A DNA stretch of 64,000 nucleotides from Clostridiales bacterium (GCA_017940895.1 JAGAXM010000006.1:83045-147044), one strand, 5' to 3'. Positions 23,368 to 32,299 are shown, counted from the first letter of the stretch. Program-made: numbers and translations. The notes: generated by a model not told the origin, from the letters alone.

Positions 23368-24690
23368 ACAAGACTCGAAGACGCACTTAACGATTACTCC
23401 GCATCAGGCATTACGCCTATGCATATGCCGGGACACAAGAGAAATCCCGGGTATGTGCCTTCATATCTTCTGAACGATATAACGGAGATAACAGGCTTTG
23501 ATAATCTTCACGCGCCTTCGGGGATCCTTAAAGACATTGAGTACGATGCCGCTGCGGTTTGGAATGCACGCTCCGCGGTCCTTTCCGTCAACGGAGCGAC
23601 AGCTCCCATACTTTCAGCCGTAACGGCAGCAGCTTCACAGGGCAAGATTCTCATCGCAGGCAACTGCCATATATCCGTTTGGCACGCACTTGAGATCTCG
23701 GGGATCGACTATACCGTCATATATCCCGATACGGATCCGGAATTCCCGTTCTATCTGTCGGTAGATCCCGCGAAGATTGAAAAGGCTCTTCAAGACGATC
23801 CGGAAATAAGAACCATCGTCATTACCTCGCCTACTTACGAAGGCGTTGTAAGCGATACAAAGTCAATCACCGAGGCAGCACACAGACACGATGTGTCTGT
23901 TATCGCCGACGAGGCTCACGGCGCGCACTTCGGACTGAACGATTATTTCCCGGAGACTTCTGCTGCGGACGTCGTCATAAAGAGCATCCACAAGACTTTG
24001 CACGCACCGACGCAGACAGCGGTGCTGCTTACATATTCGGACAGGATAAGCGAAGATCTGATCCGTCACTATATGGATATCTTCGAGACTTCAAGTCCGT
24101 CTTATATCCTTATGTCAGGCATTGACCGTGTCATTCAGGACATAAAAGAAAATAAAGATATAACCTGTACATGGGCGGATGCACTTCGCACCTGCAGAGA
24201 AAGACTTAAGAATGAACTTAAGCACCTCAGTCTTTTCGGGCAGGAGGGCGCAGATCCGGGTAAGCTCGTGCTCCTTACGGCAGGTGTTATCGACGGAACT
24301 GATCTTGCCTGTATGTTAAGGGACAATGGCATAGAATGCGAAGCGTCTTACGGGACACACCTTATCGCCATGACAGGCATCGGCGACAACGAAGTTACTC
24401 TCGGAAAGTTTGCAGACGCCGTCATCTCAATCGATAAAACTCTGGAAGGAAGCGTCGTCCCCGCTGATATCCCGTTTCCCTGTACCGCACCCGTAATCGC
24501 GATGTCTGTTACGGAAGCGGTAAGAGCCGGCAATACTGAGATAAGCAGGAGCGAATGCGAAGGACAAATAAGCGCGGAATATATATTCAGATATCCGCCG
24601 GGCATCCCCGTACTCATACCCGGACAGAAGATCACGCCCGACCGGATCGCACTGATCCCGAAAGACACCATGAAGGTTATCCGCGGTTGA
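23365..24690 (+). CDS. Orn/Lys/Arg decarboxylase, short PLP-dependent form
   Basis: This fold-type I PLP enzyme removes CO2 from a basic amino acid to give a diamine or agmatine. The N-terminus has the family motif MHMPGHKRN and the PLP lysine is in SIHKTLHAPTQTA, after DEAHGAHFG. The C-terminal domain begins near residue 365 and ends with the typical PPGIPVLIPGQKITPD. The 441 residues fit the short Gram-positive form lacking the N-terminal wing domain. Substrate (Arg, Lys or Orn) is not decided by sequence alone. Confidence 0.88.
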   Translation: MTRLEDALNDYSASGITPMHMPGHKRNPGYVPSYLLNDITEITGFDNLHAPSGILKDIEYDAAAVWNARSAVLSVNGATAPILSAVTAAASQGKILIAGNCHISVWHALEISGIDYTVIYPDTDPEFPFYLSVDPAKIEKALQDDPEIRTIVITSPTYEGVVSDTKSITEAAHRHDVSVIADEAHGAHFGLNDYFPETSAADVVIKSIHKTLHAPTQTAVLLTYSDRISEDLIRHYMDIFETSSPSYILMSGIDRVIQDIKENKDITCTWADALRTCRERLKNELKHLSLFGQEGADPGKLVLLTAGVIDGTDLACMLRDNGIECEASYGTHLIAMTGIGDNEVTLGKFADAVISIDKTLEGSVVPADIPFPCTAPVIAMSVTEAVRAGNTEISRSECEGQISAEYIFRYPPGIPVLIPGQKITPDRIALIPKDTMKVIRG

Positions 24691-24716
24691 CATTTTTAAG
24701 GGTTGTAAAGTACAAT
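24687..24716 (+). promoter_or_regulatory. Promoter of the SCIFF operon
   Basis: A consensus TTGACA (24687-24692), overlapping the stop of the decarboxylase gene, has an 18-nt spacer to TACAAT (24711-24716). Confidence 0.78.
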
Positions 24717-24745
24717 ATCGGAAATAAATTAAGGGGGAGTTTGAT

Positions 24746-24889
24746 ATGTCCAGAATCGTTACTATCAACACTCGTGATCTTGATAAGTCCGCTAAGGAAG
24801 GCGGCTGCGGCGAGTGCCAGACATCCTGCCAGTCAGCTTGCAAGACATCCTGCGGTGTAGCTAATCAGGCTTGCGAGAAGAAGTCCTGA
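24746..24889 (+). CDS. scfA: SCIFF family ranthipeptide precursor
   Basis: This 47-residue peptide gene has AAGGGGGAG 6 nt before its ATG. The leader (MSRIVTINTRDLDKSAKEGG) precedes a core with six cysteines at 21, 24, 28, 32, 36 and 43, in the pattern CGECQTSCQSACKTSC then QAC, ending EKKS. This is the nearly universal clostridial SCIFF peptide (six cysteines in forty-five residues). In characterised cases the partner radical SAM enzyme forms a Cys sulfur to Thr carbon thioether. Its physiological role is still not settled. The maturase follows after a terminator-like hairpin. Confidence 0.93.
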   Translation: MSRIVTINTRDLDKSAKEGGCGECQTSCQSACKTSCGVANQACEKKS

Positions 24890-24923
24890 TCTTAGGATTT
24901 TCTGTTAACAAACTAAGAGCAAG

Positions 24924-24955
24924 AGGTCTCGTAATGTAAATTATGAGGCCTTTTT
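24924..24955 (+). terminator. Hairpin between scfA and scfB, probable partial terminator
   Basis: AGGTCTCGTAAT (24924-24935) pairs along all 12 positions (two G-U) with ATTATGAGGCCT (24940-24951) across a GTAA loop, and five T follow. It should make scfA transcripts more abundant than scfAB transcripts. Confidence 0.75.
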
Positions 24956-24980
24956 ACTTCCCTTTACAAAGGAGTTCCAA

Positions 24981-26390
24981 TTGATCCACTGTTATAAGTT
25001 CGACGATAAGAATATAGTACTCGATGTCTTCTCAGGCTCGATCCACATGGTTGACGAGGTCGCATACGACATTATTCAGATGTATGAAGACCATACGCGC
25101 GAGCAGATAGTTGCAGATATCACTTCCAAGCATAACGTTACCGAAGCTGAAGTAGACGAATGCCTTAAGGATATCGAAGACCTGAAGGAAGCGGGCAAGC
25201 TTTTTGCCCCCGACAAGTTCGAGAACATTTCTTACGATCTTAAGAAGCGCAAGTGGACCTTAAAGGCGCTGTGCCTTCATGTGGCACATACATGTAACCT
25301 CAACTGTTCCTACTGTTTCGCGGCTCAGGGAAATTTCCACGGCGAGCGCGGACTGATGAGCTTCGAGACAGGAAAGCGCGCGATCGACTTCCTTATCGAG
25401 AACTCGGGCTACCACAAGAACCTCGATATCGACTTCTTCGGCGGCGAGCCCCTCATGAACTGGGAGGTCGTTAAGAAGCTCGTTCTCTACGCACGTTCCA
25501 TCGAGAAGGATGCAGGCAAGAATATCAGATTCACCCTCACAACCAACGGCATCAACATCGACGATGACGTCATCGACTTCTGCAACAAGGAGATGCATAA
25601 CGTTGTCTTGAGTCTCGACGGCAGAAAAGAGACCAACGACCGTTTCCGCGTCGACTACAAGGGCAACGGATCTTATGACGTGATCGTACCCAAGTTCAAG
25701 AAGTTCGTTGAGGCAAGGGGTAATAAGAGCTACTACATGCGCGGCACTTATACGCACTTTAATACCGACTTCGTGGAAGACATAAAGCACATGGCAGATC
25801 TGGGATTCAAGGAGCTGTCCATGGAGCCTGTTGTCACGTCTCCCGACTCCCCTTCTTTCCTTACGGAAGAAGATCTTCCCGTTCTCATGCAGCAGTACGA
25901 GGATCTTGCTCACGAGATGATAAAGCGCAACAAGGAAGGCAACGGCTTCACGTTCTACCACTACATGCTCGACCTTACATGCGGTCCGTGCATCTACAAG
26001 AGAATCTCGGGATGCGGAGCCGGTACCGAATACATCGCGGTTACACCCTGGGGAGACATCTACCCCTGCCATCAGTTCGTCGGCGATGAGAAGATGAAGC
26101 TCGGCGATATCTTCAACGGATTCACCGATCACGGCAAGGAAGTAAGCCGTGACTTCGCACAGGTCAACTGCTATACAAGAGAAGGCTGCAAGGACTGCTG
26201 GGCAAAGCTTTACTGCTCCGGCGGATGCGCTGCCAATGCATATCACTCGGGCGGAGACATCAAGGAGATCTACGACTACGGCTGCAAGCTCTTCCGTAAG
26301 AGGATCGAGTGTGCACTCGCAGTACGTCTGTCTGATCTTAAGGAAGATGACATTTATGTACCTGACGCTGACGCTGAATCCGTCGATTGA
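24981..26390 (+). CDS. scfB: SCIFF maturase, radical SAM/SPASM protein
   Basis: This enzyme modifies the SCIFF peptide by thioether formation. Residues 1-85 resemble the PqqD-like leader-peptide-binding region. The radical SAM cluster motif is Cys105, Cys109 and Cys112 in CNLNCSYC. The C-terminal SPASM region carries the auxiliary Fe-S ligands (CGAGTEYIAVTPWGDIYPC and CKDCWAKLYCSGGC). It has 469 residues. The start is TTG 24981, 7 nt after AAAGGAG; this rare start may lower its expression relative to scfA. It overlaps fruK by 35 bp. Confidence 0.93.
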   Translation: MIHCYKFDDKNIVLDVFSGSIHMVDEVAYDIIQMYEDHTREQIVADITSKHNVTEAEVDECLKDIEDLKEAGKLFAPDKFENISYDLKKRKWTLKALCLHVAHTCNLNCSYCFAAQGNFHGERGLMSFETGKRAIDFLIENSGYHKNLDIDFFGGEPLMNWEVVKKLVLYARSIEKDAGKNIRFTLTTNGINIDDDVIDFCNKEMHNVVLSLDGRKETNDRFRVDYKGNGSYDVIVPKFKKFVEARGNKSYYMRGTYTHFNTDFVEDIKHMADLGFKELSMEPVVTSPDSPSFLTEEDLPVLMQQYEDLAHEMIKRNKEGNGFTFYHYMLDLTCGPCIYKRISGCGAGTEYIAVTPWGDIYPCHQFVGDEKMKLGDIFNGFTDHGKEVSRDFAQVNCYTREGCKDCWAKLYCSGGCAANAYHSGGDIKEIYDYGCKLFRKRIECALAVRLSDLKEDDIYVPDADAESVD

Positions 26391-27309
26391 TTATTACATC
26401 GAACTTCCCGCAGGCAAGAAGCTTATTACGGGCACGGATGACGGTCCCGCCGTTAACCGCAGCGTTAAGGAGAGCTTCGAAGCCGGAGGAAAAGGGATCA
26501 ACGTCGCCCTCGTCCTGCACCGTCTCACGGATAATACCGCTCAAGTTACCGCCGCGGGATTTGAAGCGGGCTTCACGGGCAAAGAGATAATCAGGATCAT
26601 CGAGCAGGAGGGTCTCATATCGAAGTTTATCGAGGTCCCCGGCAACACCAGGATCAACCTTAAGGCCAAGGACGGCAACGGTCTTGAGACAGAGATCAAC
26701 GGATCCGGTCCCGCCGTAGGTCCCGGTGATATAAGCCGCCTCATAGATACACTTAAGAAGACCGATTTTGATACACTCTTCATCTCAGGGTCACTTCCCC
26801 GTACTCTTAACAGTGATGCTTATTCCGTTATCATGACTGCTGTACAGGGATTCAATCCGAAGGCGCGCATAATACTGGACTGCGAAGGTGAAACATTGAT
26901 CAAGTGCCTGCCGCTGAAGCCTTTTCTGATAAAGCCCAATGCACGCGAACTCGCTTCGCTTACGAGAATGAAGATCAACACCTCTTCCTCGCTTAATGAC
27001 ATCCGTGAAGCCGCGGTGAAGCTGATACGTCAGGGCGCACAGAATGTCCTTGTATCGCTCGGCGAGAATGGCGCATATCTTCTTACGGGATCGGGCGAGT
27101 ATTATCACACCCCCGGCATCAAAGGCGATGTTATAAGCACGATCGGCGCCGGAGACACCATGATCGCTTCATTCATTTACGGTATCGACAACGGAATGGA
27201 TATGCAAAAAGCGCTCGGATTCTCGAACGCCTGTGCTGCCAAAGCTGCTTTCAGCGAAGGTATTCCCGGTGCGGACGCACTCGGAGAATTTCTTAAAGAA
27301 TTCTCATGA
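26356..27309 (+). CDS. fruK: 1-phosphofructokinase family sugar kinase (PfkB)
   Basis: This PfkB-family kinase probably phosphorylates fructose 1-phosphate. It opens with the family signature MYLTLTLNPSIDYYIEL, carries ESFEAGGKGINVA, and ends with the catalytic GAGDTM motif (STIGAGDTMIASF). ATG 26356 was chosen to match the family N-terminus; ATG 26347 has the AAGGAAG site too close. The 317 residues lie just inside the 3' end of scfB. No fructose PTS gene is adjacent, so the substrate is not certain (LacC is close in sequence). The 3' end overlaps the convergent C39-like gene by 17 bp. Confidence 0.82.
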   Translation: MYLTLTLNPSIDYYIELPAGKKLITGTDDGPAVNRSVKESFEAGGKGINVALVLHRLTDNTAQVTAAGFEAGFTGKEIIRIIEQEGLISKFIEVPGNTRINLKAKDGNGLETEINGSGPAVGPGDISRLIDTLKKTDFDTLFISGSLPRTLNSDAYSVIMTAVQGFNPKARIILDCEGETLIKCLPLKPFLIKPNARELASLTRMKINTSSSLNDIREAAVKLIRQGAQNVLVSLGENGAYLLTGSGEYYHTPGIKGDVISTIGAGDTMIASFIYGIDNGMDMQKALGFSNACAAKAAFSEGIPGADALGEFLKEFS

Positions 27310-28216
27310 TCCAGCAGCCCTCCATCTGAGGTGCGATAGTATCAAACCGCCAGCGAATTGAAGTCCTCGCAGAACTTCCGGGATCTCTTATCTCATATCC
27401 CTCATCGTTATATCCGACTATAACAATAAACTGCGCCGTATTGGTGAAGTCTCCGGGGCCCATCAGACACATAACGAGATTGCCTACATCGAGGTTTCTT
27501 TCTATTCTGTCCTGATCGGCAGTTATCGGTGTTACGTCTATTCCGAGTCCCGTGGCACCGTCGCTCATAAGCGACCATGAGGTGCCGCCCTCCATTGTAT
27601 ATCCGTTATTCTCGGAGTATGCCGCCATCCACGCAGGGTTCATATCTCCGTTACCCAGAAGGTATGAAGCGACCATGGACAGAGCCGTAGGACCGCCGCC
27701 CGATACAGCCATAACGTTGCCCGAATAAGTCTTGTAACCCCATCTCATGTCATACTGATAATACTCCGGGACTCTTACGGGCGAAAACAAACCAGCCATG
27801 TCTATGCTTCCGGGATAGTTTGCTTCATCCTGTGTTCCCGCATACTCGGGATAGTGAAGAACAAAATCCAGAGTCTCGTGATTGGTCATGAGAAGATTGG
27901 TTATCTCTATAGGATAGGAATACGGATCGATGCCGTGATCGGCTGCATATGCGTCTATTACAGCCTGACAGTCCGCCGCATTATTAAGAGGATACGACGA
28001 GTAGTCGTCAGGCGATACCGTTGAAGCGGGCTCCTGAGCGGAAGGCTCGACAGCAGTTACCGTAACCGTGCCTGACGGCAAGGACACCTCGGAAGCGTCC
28101 GCTTCACCTGCAGGATTTCTTCCTTTGGTAATTATTACGACAGCAATTGTCGCGACAATGAGGATTATTGCCGTCAACCCTGCTATATAAAGTCTCATCC
28201 TGCCGTTTATACCCAT
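27293..28216 (-). CDS. C39-like peptidase fold protein with lost catalytic residues
   Basis: The protein has 307 residues with an N-terminal membrane anchor (about 8-30), a Ser/Pro/Thr-rich linker, then a C39-like (PF13529-type) domain from about residue 140: EYYQYDMRWGY, VSGGGPTALSMV, GTSWSLMSDGA, GDFTNTAQFIVIVGY and DPGS. In active members the nucleophile is Cys in GCGPT and the general base is His in GHFIVL; here these are Gly164 and Gln252. It is therefore probably a surface-bound, non-catalytic binding protein. ATG 28216 is chosen over a GTG at 28231 that would contain the -10 element. Confidence 0.7.
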   Translation of the reverse strand: MGINGRMRLYIAGLTAIILIVATIAVVIITKGRNPAGEADASEVSLPSGTVTVTAVEPSAQEPASTVSPDDYSSYPLNNAADCQAVIDAYAADHGIDPYSYPIEITNLLMTNHETLDFVLHYPEYAGTQDEANYPGSIDMAGLFSPVRVPEYYQYDMRWGYKTYSGNVMAVSGGGPTALSMVASYLLGNGDMNPAWMAAYSENNGYTMEGGTSWSLMSDGATGLGIDVTPITADQDRIERNLDVGNLVMCLMGPGDFTNTAQFIVIVGYNDEGYEIRDPGSSARTSIRWRFDTIAPQMEGCWIMRIL

Positions 28217-28228
28217 ATGATAATTATA
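28214..28228 (-). promoter_or_regulatory. Consensus TATAAT six nt before the C39-like gene
   Basis: On the minus strand TATAAT (28228-28223) is followed by 6 nt and ATG 28216, with no Shine-Dalgarno and a poor -35. This is the clearest of the leaderless-type starts in the window. Confidence 0.5.
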
Positions 28229-28318
28229 CACAATAGACCAATTACCTTAACTGTCACATATAAATAAGAAGAAAATGTAGTACTATATTCTTTGGAATAA
28301 TTACACGGGAAAGGCATT

Positions 28319-29362
28319 ATGTCGAACAAGAAGAAGGTTTCCAAGAATCTGATTTGGGCGGTCATATCACTGTTATTGGCTGTGCTTACCGTCAGATTGG
28401 TACTAAAGCAGAGCAGCGATCTTTCATTTACGGATCTTTGCACCATTTTGAAAGAATCAGACAAGCTGTACATGGCGCTTGCTGCCTTAGCTTCTTTACT
28501 TTTCATATGGTTTGAAGGATCGGCCATAAGGTCTATCCTCAGGCGCGCAGGCTACAAAAGAGGTCCCTTAAGCGGTCTTCTGTTCAGTACATCCGATATT
28601 TACTTCAGTGCCATAACCCCGTCGGCAACGGGAGGACAGCCTGCCAGCGCGTTCTTTATGATAAGAAGCGGCATATCCGCCGGCATAACGACCGCAACTT
28701 TGGTCCTTAATCTTATGATGTATACGTTATCGATAATCGCGCTCGGCATTATCTCCATCATCATAAGTCCAAAAGCATTCACGGAATTCGGTACCGCTTC
28801 GCGCGTATTTATAATCATCGGATTTGTAGTCATGCTGCTTCTGGCTACAGGATTCTTCCTGCTCCTTAAGAACGAGAAAATAATATTCAAGCCTGCATGC
28901 AAGATAATCTCTTTTCTTACCGGGAAGAATCTTATAAGAAATAAAGAGCACCTGCAGATGAAGATCGAGAAGACCCGTGCAGATTACAAGGCCTGTTCCG
29001 ATCTTATTTCAGGACACCGCGGAGTGCTGATCGTCTCGTTCATATGGAATTTCCTTCAAAGAACATCACAGATTATGGTACCGATGCTCGTATATGCGGC
29101 ATTAGGAGGAGAAAAATCCCTTATGCCTGCAGTGTTTTCCAAGCAATGTCTTATAACAATAGGTTATAATTTTGTACCGATACCCGGCGGAATGGGAATA
29201 TCGGATTATCTGATGATCGACGGATTGAGAACAATCATGGAATCATCAATGGCTTACAGCGTGGAACTGATAAGCCGCGGACTTACATTCTATATTTGTG
29301 TACTGATAAGCGGTATCATTACATTGATCGGCTATCTGATCGGCAAGCGAAAGGAAGCATAA
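28319..29362 (+). CDS. Lysylphosphatidylglycerol synthase TM-region/flippase-like membrane protein
   Basis: The 347-residue polytopic protein (about eight helices) is of the PF03706 type, related to the flippase domain of MprF and to YbhN. Family hallmarks are ITPSATGGQPASAFFMIRSG in the first half and FVPIPGGMGISDYLMI near the end. It has no catalytic lysyl-transferase domain. It starts 9 nt after GGGAAAGG and sits 1 bp upstream of pssA, so a role in moving lipids or lipid-linked molecules across the membrane is a reasonable inference. Confidence 0.82.
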   Translation: MSNKKKVSKNLIWAVISLLLAVLTVRLVLKQSSDLSFTDLCTILKESDKLYMALAALASLLFIWFEGSAIRSILRRAGYKRGPLSGLLFSTSDIYFSAITPSATGGQPASAFFMIRSGISAGITTATLVLNLMMYTLSIIALGIISIIISPKAFTEFGTASRVFIIIGFVVMLLLATGFFLLLKNEKIIFKPACKIISFLTGKNLIRNKEHLQMKIEKTRADYKACSDLISGHRGVLIVSFIWNFLQRTSQIMVPMLVYAALGGEKSLMPAVFSKQCLITIGYNFVPIPGGMGISDYLMIDGLRTIMESSMAYSVELISRGLTFYICVLISGIITLIGYLIGKRKEA

Positions 29363-29363
29363 T

Positions 29364-30065
29364 ATGATAGGCGTATACGACTATACAGTTATTCTTACAT
29401 ATATGTCCCTCATCTCGGGAATGCTCGGGATCATAGTTACGGTAACCGGTGCAGGCCACCCGCAGCTCGGAGTATTCTTTCTTATGCTCTCCGGTATACT
29501 TGATGCTTTCGACGGTAAGGTAGCAAGGACCAAGAAGGACCGCACGGAATTCGACAAGAACTTCGGCATTCAGATCGACTCACTGACAGATCTCATCTGC
29601 TTCGGTATTCTTCCCGTTACCATCGGTCTTGCACAGCTTCGTATAAGCGGTATCTTTACGGAGCTTGTTAAGCGTAAAGAATACGAGGGATCGTATCCCT
29701 TGCTGATACTTCTTATCGTTATAGCCCTGTTCTACGTGCTTGCAGCGATGATAAGACTTGCTTACTTTAATTCCACGAGCGATGAACGCGAAGAGCAGAT
29801 CAAGAAGTCAGGAAAGGCATATTTTGTCGGTGTTCCCGTTACATCTGCCGCTCTGGTCTTCCCTCTTGTAATGATCTTCCACTTCTTCACAAGATTCGAT
29901 CTTACGATCTTCTACTTCGTTATGATGCTTATCGAGGCTATAGCTTTCGTAACCAACATTAAGGTAAGAAAACCCGGCAAGGTCGGACTTACCATTATCA
30001 TTCTGATAGGTCTTGCAGAATTCGCCGCTTTCATAGTCGCTTATAAGCTCGGACTGGGTCAATGA
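29364..30065 (+). CDS. pssA: CDP-diacylglycerol-serine O-phosphatidyltransferase
   Basis: PssA makes phosphatidylserine from CDP-diacylglycerol and serine. The CDP-alcohol phosphotransferase motif is present as DGKVARTKKDR...GIQIDSLTD (residues about 50-75). About seven membrane helices and 233 residues match the Gram-positive type II enzyme. It overlaps psd by an ATGA, so product and next enzyme are translationally coupled. Confidence 0.9.
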   Translation: MIGVYDYTVILTYMSLISGMLGIIVTVTGAGHPQLGVFFLMLSGILDAFDGKVARTKKDRTEFDKNFGIQIDSLTDLICFGILPVTIGLAQLRISGIFTELVKRKEYEGSYPLLILLIVIALFYVLAAMIRLAYFNSTSDEREEQIKKSGKAYFVGVPVTSAALVFPLVMIFHFFTRFDLTIFYFVMMLIEAIAFVTNIKVRKPGKVGLTIIILIGLAEFAAFIVAYKLGLGQ

Positions 30066-30868
30066 CAGGACTTGAGTTCCTTTATAAGACCGCTGCCGGC
30101 AGGATCATCTTAAGACCGCTCGTAAGCAAGCCGTTTTCTTCCTTTTCGGGCAGACTCATGGATACACGTGCTTCCAAAATTCTCATAAAGTCTTTTGTCA
30201 GAAACAACGGTATACATGTCGAAGATTATGAAACAGATAACATAAACTGCTTTAACGACTTCTTCTGCAGAAAGATCAAAGTCGGTCTTCGTCCCGTAAG
30301 CGCGGATCCTTCTCACCTTATATCCCCGTGCGACGGGCTTCTGAGCGTATATAAGATAACTTCGGATACGGTACTTAACGTAAAGCAGAGCGAGTTTACC
30401 GTAAGCGGACTTCTCCGCGACAAGAAATTAGCAAAAGAATTCGACGGCGGCTATGCACTCGTATTCAGATTATGCGTAAACCATTATCACAGATATATCT
30501 GGTTCGATTCCGGCAGACAGCGCGCGAACATAAGGCTGGAGGGTATATACCACACGGTAAGACCTGTCGCACTTGAACAGTATCCGGTATTCGTTCAGAA
30601 CACACGTGAATATGCAGTAATAGATTCGGACAACTTCGGCACGGCAGTACAGATGGAAGTCGGCGCCATGCTTGTAGGACGCATCGTAAATGAGAAGACT
30701 TCTGCCTGCGATGTAAGACGCGGCGAAGAGAAAGGACACTTCGAATACGGCGGTTCCACTATTATCCTGCTTATTCAAAAGGACAGAGCCGTAATAGACG
30801 GCAGTTTTCTTACAACAACAGAAGTCCCCGTCGTCATGGGACAGACAATCGGTTTAAAAGCAAATTAA
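30062..30868 (+). CDS. psd: Phosphatidylserine decarboxylase proenzyme
   Basis: Psd converts phosphatidylserine to phosphatidylethanolamine and uses a pyruvoyl group made by self-cleavage. The cleavage site is seen as YGGSTIILL, with Gly231-Ser232. Other conserved parts are FNDFFCRKI, SPCDGLL and the His-rich LCVNHYHRYIWF. The 268 residues fit the family. Together with pssA it shows the organism can make phosphatidylethanolamine. A strong hairpin follows. Confidence 0.93.
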   Translation: MTGLEFLYKTAAGRIILRPLVSKPFSSFSGRLMDTRASKILIKSFVRNNGIHVEDYETDNINCFNDFFCRKIKVGLRPVSADPSHLISPCDGLLSVYKITSDTVLNVKQSEFTVSGLLRDKKLAKEFDGGYALVFRLCVNHYHRYIWFDSGRQRANIRLEGIYHTVRPVALEQYPVFVQNTREYAVIDSDNFGTAVQMEVGAMLVGRIVNEKTSACDVRRGEEKGHFEYGGSTIILLIQKDRAVIDGSFLTTTEVPVVMGQTIGLKAN

Positions 30869-30870
30869 AA

Positions 30871-30901
30871 AGGTCCCGGCGTAACCGGGACCTCATTATT
30901 T
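30871..30901 (+). terminator. Terminator after psd, possibly bidirectional
   Basis: AGGTCCCGG (30871-30879) pairs with CCGGGACCT (30885-30893) across CGTAA, followed by CATTATTTAT on the + strand and, on the minus strand, TTTTTAATTTG. It may also end the lipoprotein transcript from the other side. Confidence 0.75.
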
Positions 30902-30917
30902 ATCCGAACCGATCAGA

Positions 30918-32252
30918 TTAGGAAACTGTAGCCTCAACGTTGAAGAGGATTACAGAACCGGACTCGTCAGGTGCACCGATGAAGAAGTAAGAACCCTCAT
31001 CGAGACCGTCGTTCTCAACATACTGGAACTCATAGAAGTAACCGTTTGTATATTCAGAAGGTGTGATTGTAGCGGAATAGATGAACTCAGCATCATTAGC
31101 ATCGCCTGTTGCAGAGTAGTATACCTCGTAGTATACAGGGAAATAAGCGAGGTTAGCCTCGTCGTAAACCTGGCATGTATACTCGATTGTTGTCTCATCT
31201 GTTGTGTAGTCGCCTGTGCCCATAGCATAGCCGGAACCGTCAGAGTAAGAATACCAGTAATCGTCGATACCGTCAGACCAGATAACATCGATGTCACCGG
31301 GATCGCCCTGAGGAACTACTGTTGTGCCAGCACCGCTGTTAACAACTGTACATGTTTCATCAGCGAGAACGTTACCGGCGAGGTCATATACGATACACTC
31401 GTAGTTACCTGCGATGAGGTAGCCGTTGTCGTCGAGCTGAGCAGCTGCATCATAGCCTGTACCGTAGTAAGACTCGATCCAGTATCCCTGATCAGTGCAC
31501 TCATCACTTGTGTAGATGAGCTGACCGTCGAGGTAGTACTCATATGTGAACTGCCACTCAACTTCCTGTCCCTCTGTTGTAGGGATGATGTCGAGCTCGA
31601 TTGTGTATACATCTGTGTATACGCCGTTATCAGAGTAGTACCACTCTACAGAGTCGATAAGATCAGTAGAGATAGCTGCTGCGAATGAATAATCAAATGC
31701 ATCGAGATAGAACTGATAAACCTCATTAACGTTCTCAGCCTCGCTGTCGTCAACGAGCCATGTATCGTCCTCGAGAACGAACTCGATTGTCTGCTCGATC
31801 TCTGTCTTGTCAGCATCGCCGATAGCATCGATGAATGCATCGAGATCGCCGCCGTCAGCAGTAACCTCATCGTAAGCAGCCTGATAGTCAGCGATAGAGA
31901 ATGTGATATCAACACTTGCCTCGCCCTTCTTCTTGGAAGACTCTACAGACTCCTCGTCGATGGAGTACTCGAGTGTACCTGCGATAGCATTGCAGATAGC
32001 GGCATAATCATCACCATAGAGATCAGCATCAACATCTACGAACTGCTCGATGTTCTCCTGGAGATCATCATCAGGATCAGCCAAGAGCTCAACGATATCG
32101 CCGGTCTTGATCTTTGTTACTGCAGTAGCATAATCTTCAGCAACCTTGAGAACTGCCTCATCGTCCTTGTCGAACATTGCGCATCCGCCGAGGGAAGCGA
32201 GCATTGCAACAGACAGTGCAGAAGCAGTCAACTTCTTAAAATCGACTTTCAT
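30918..32252 (-). CDS. Lipoprotein of unknown function, paralogue of the upstream lipoprotein
   Basis: The 444-residue protein has a type II signal peptide with lipobox Cys24 (SLGGC). The N-terminal domain (about 25-200), starting DDEAVLKVAEDYATAV, resembles the repetitive clostridial lipoprotein type with alternating helices. A beta-rich unit follows (IDSVEWYYSDNGVYTDV...GEYRC-like region), then a distinct Asp/Tyr/Gly-rich C-terminus. The protein is strongly acidic. It is closely related to the gene 106 bp upstream but has one beta unit where that has two. A promoter and GGAGGATA precede it. Function unknown. Confidence 0.72.
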   Translation of the reverse strand: MKVDFKKLTASALSVAMLASLGGCAMFDKDDEAVLKVAEDYATAVTKIKTGDIVELLADPDDDLQENIEQFVDVDADLYGDDYAAICNAIAGTLEYSIDEESVESSKKKGEASVDITFSIADYQAAYDEVTADGGDLDAFIDAIGDADKTEIEQTIEFVLEDDTWLVDDSEAENVNEVYQFYLDAFDYSFAAAISTDLIDSVEWYYSDNGVYTDVYTIELDIIPTTEGQEVEWQFTYEYYLDGQLIYTSDECTDQGYWIESYYGTGYDAAAQLDDNGYLIAGNYECIVYDLAGNVLADETCTVVNSGAGTTVVPQGDPGDIDVIWSDGIDDYWYSYSDGSGYAMGTGDYTTDETTIEYTCQVYDEANLAYFPVYYEVYYSATGDANDAEFIYSATITPSEYTNGYFYEFQYVENDGLDEGSYFFIGAPDESGSVILFNVEATVS

Positions 32253-32299
32253 AAAATATCCTCCATTCGATTTTGCGTAATACTTAAACGCTATGGATT

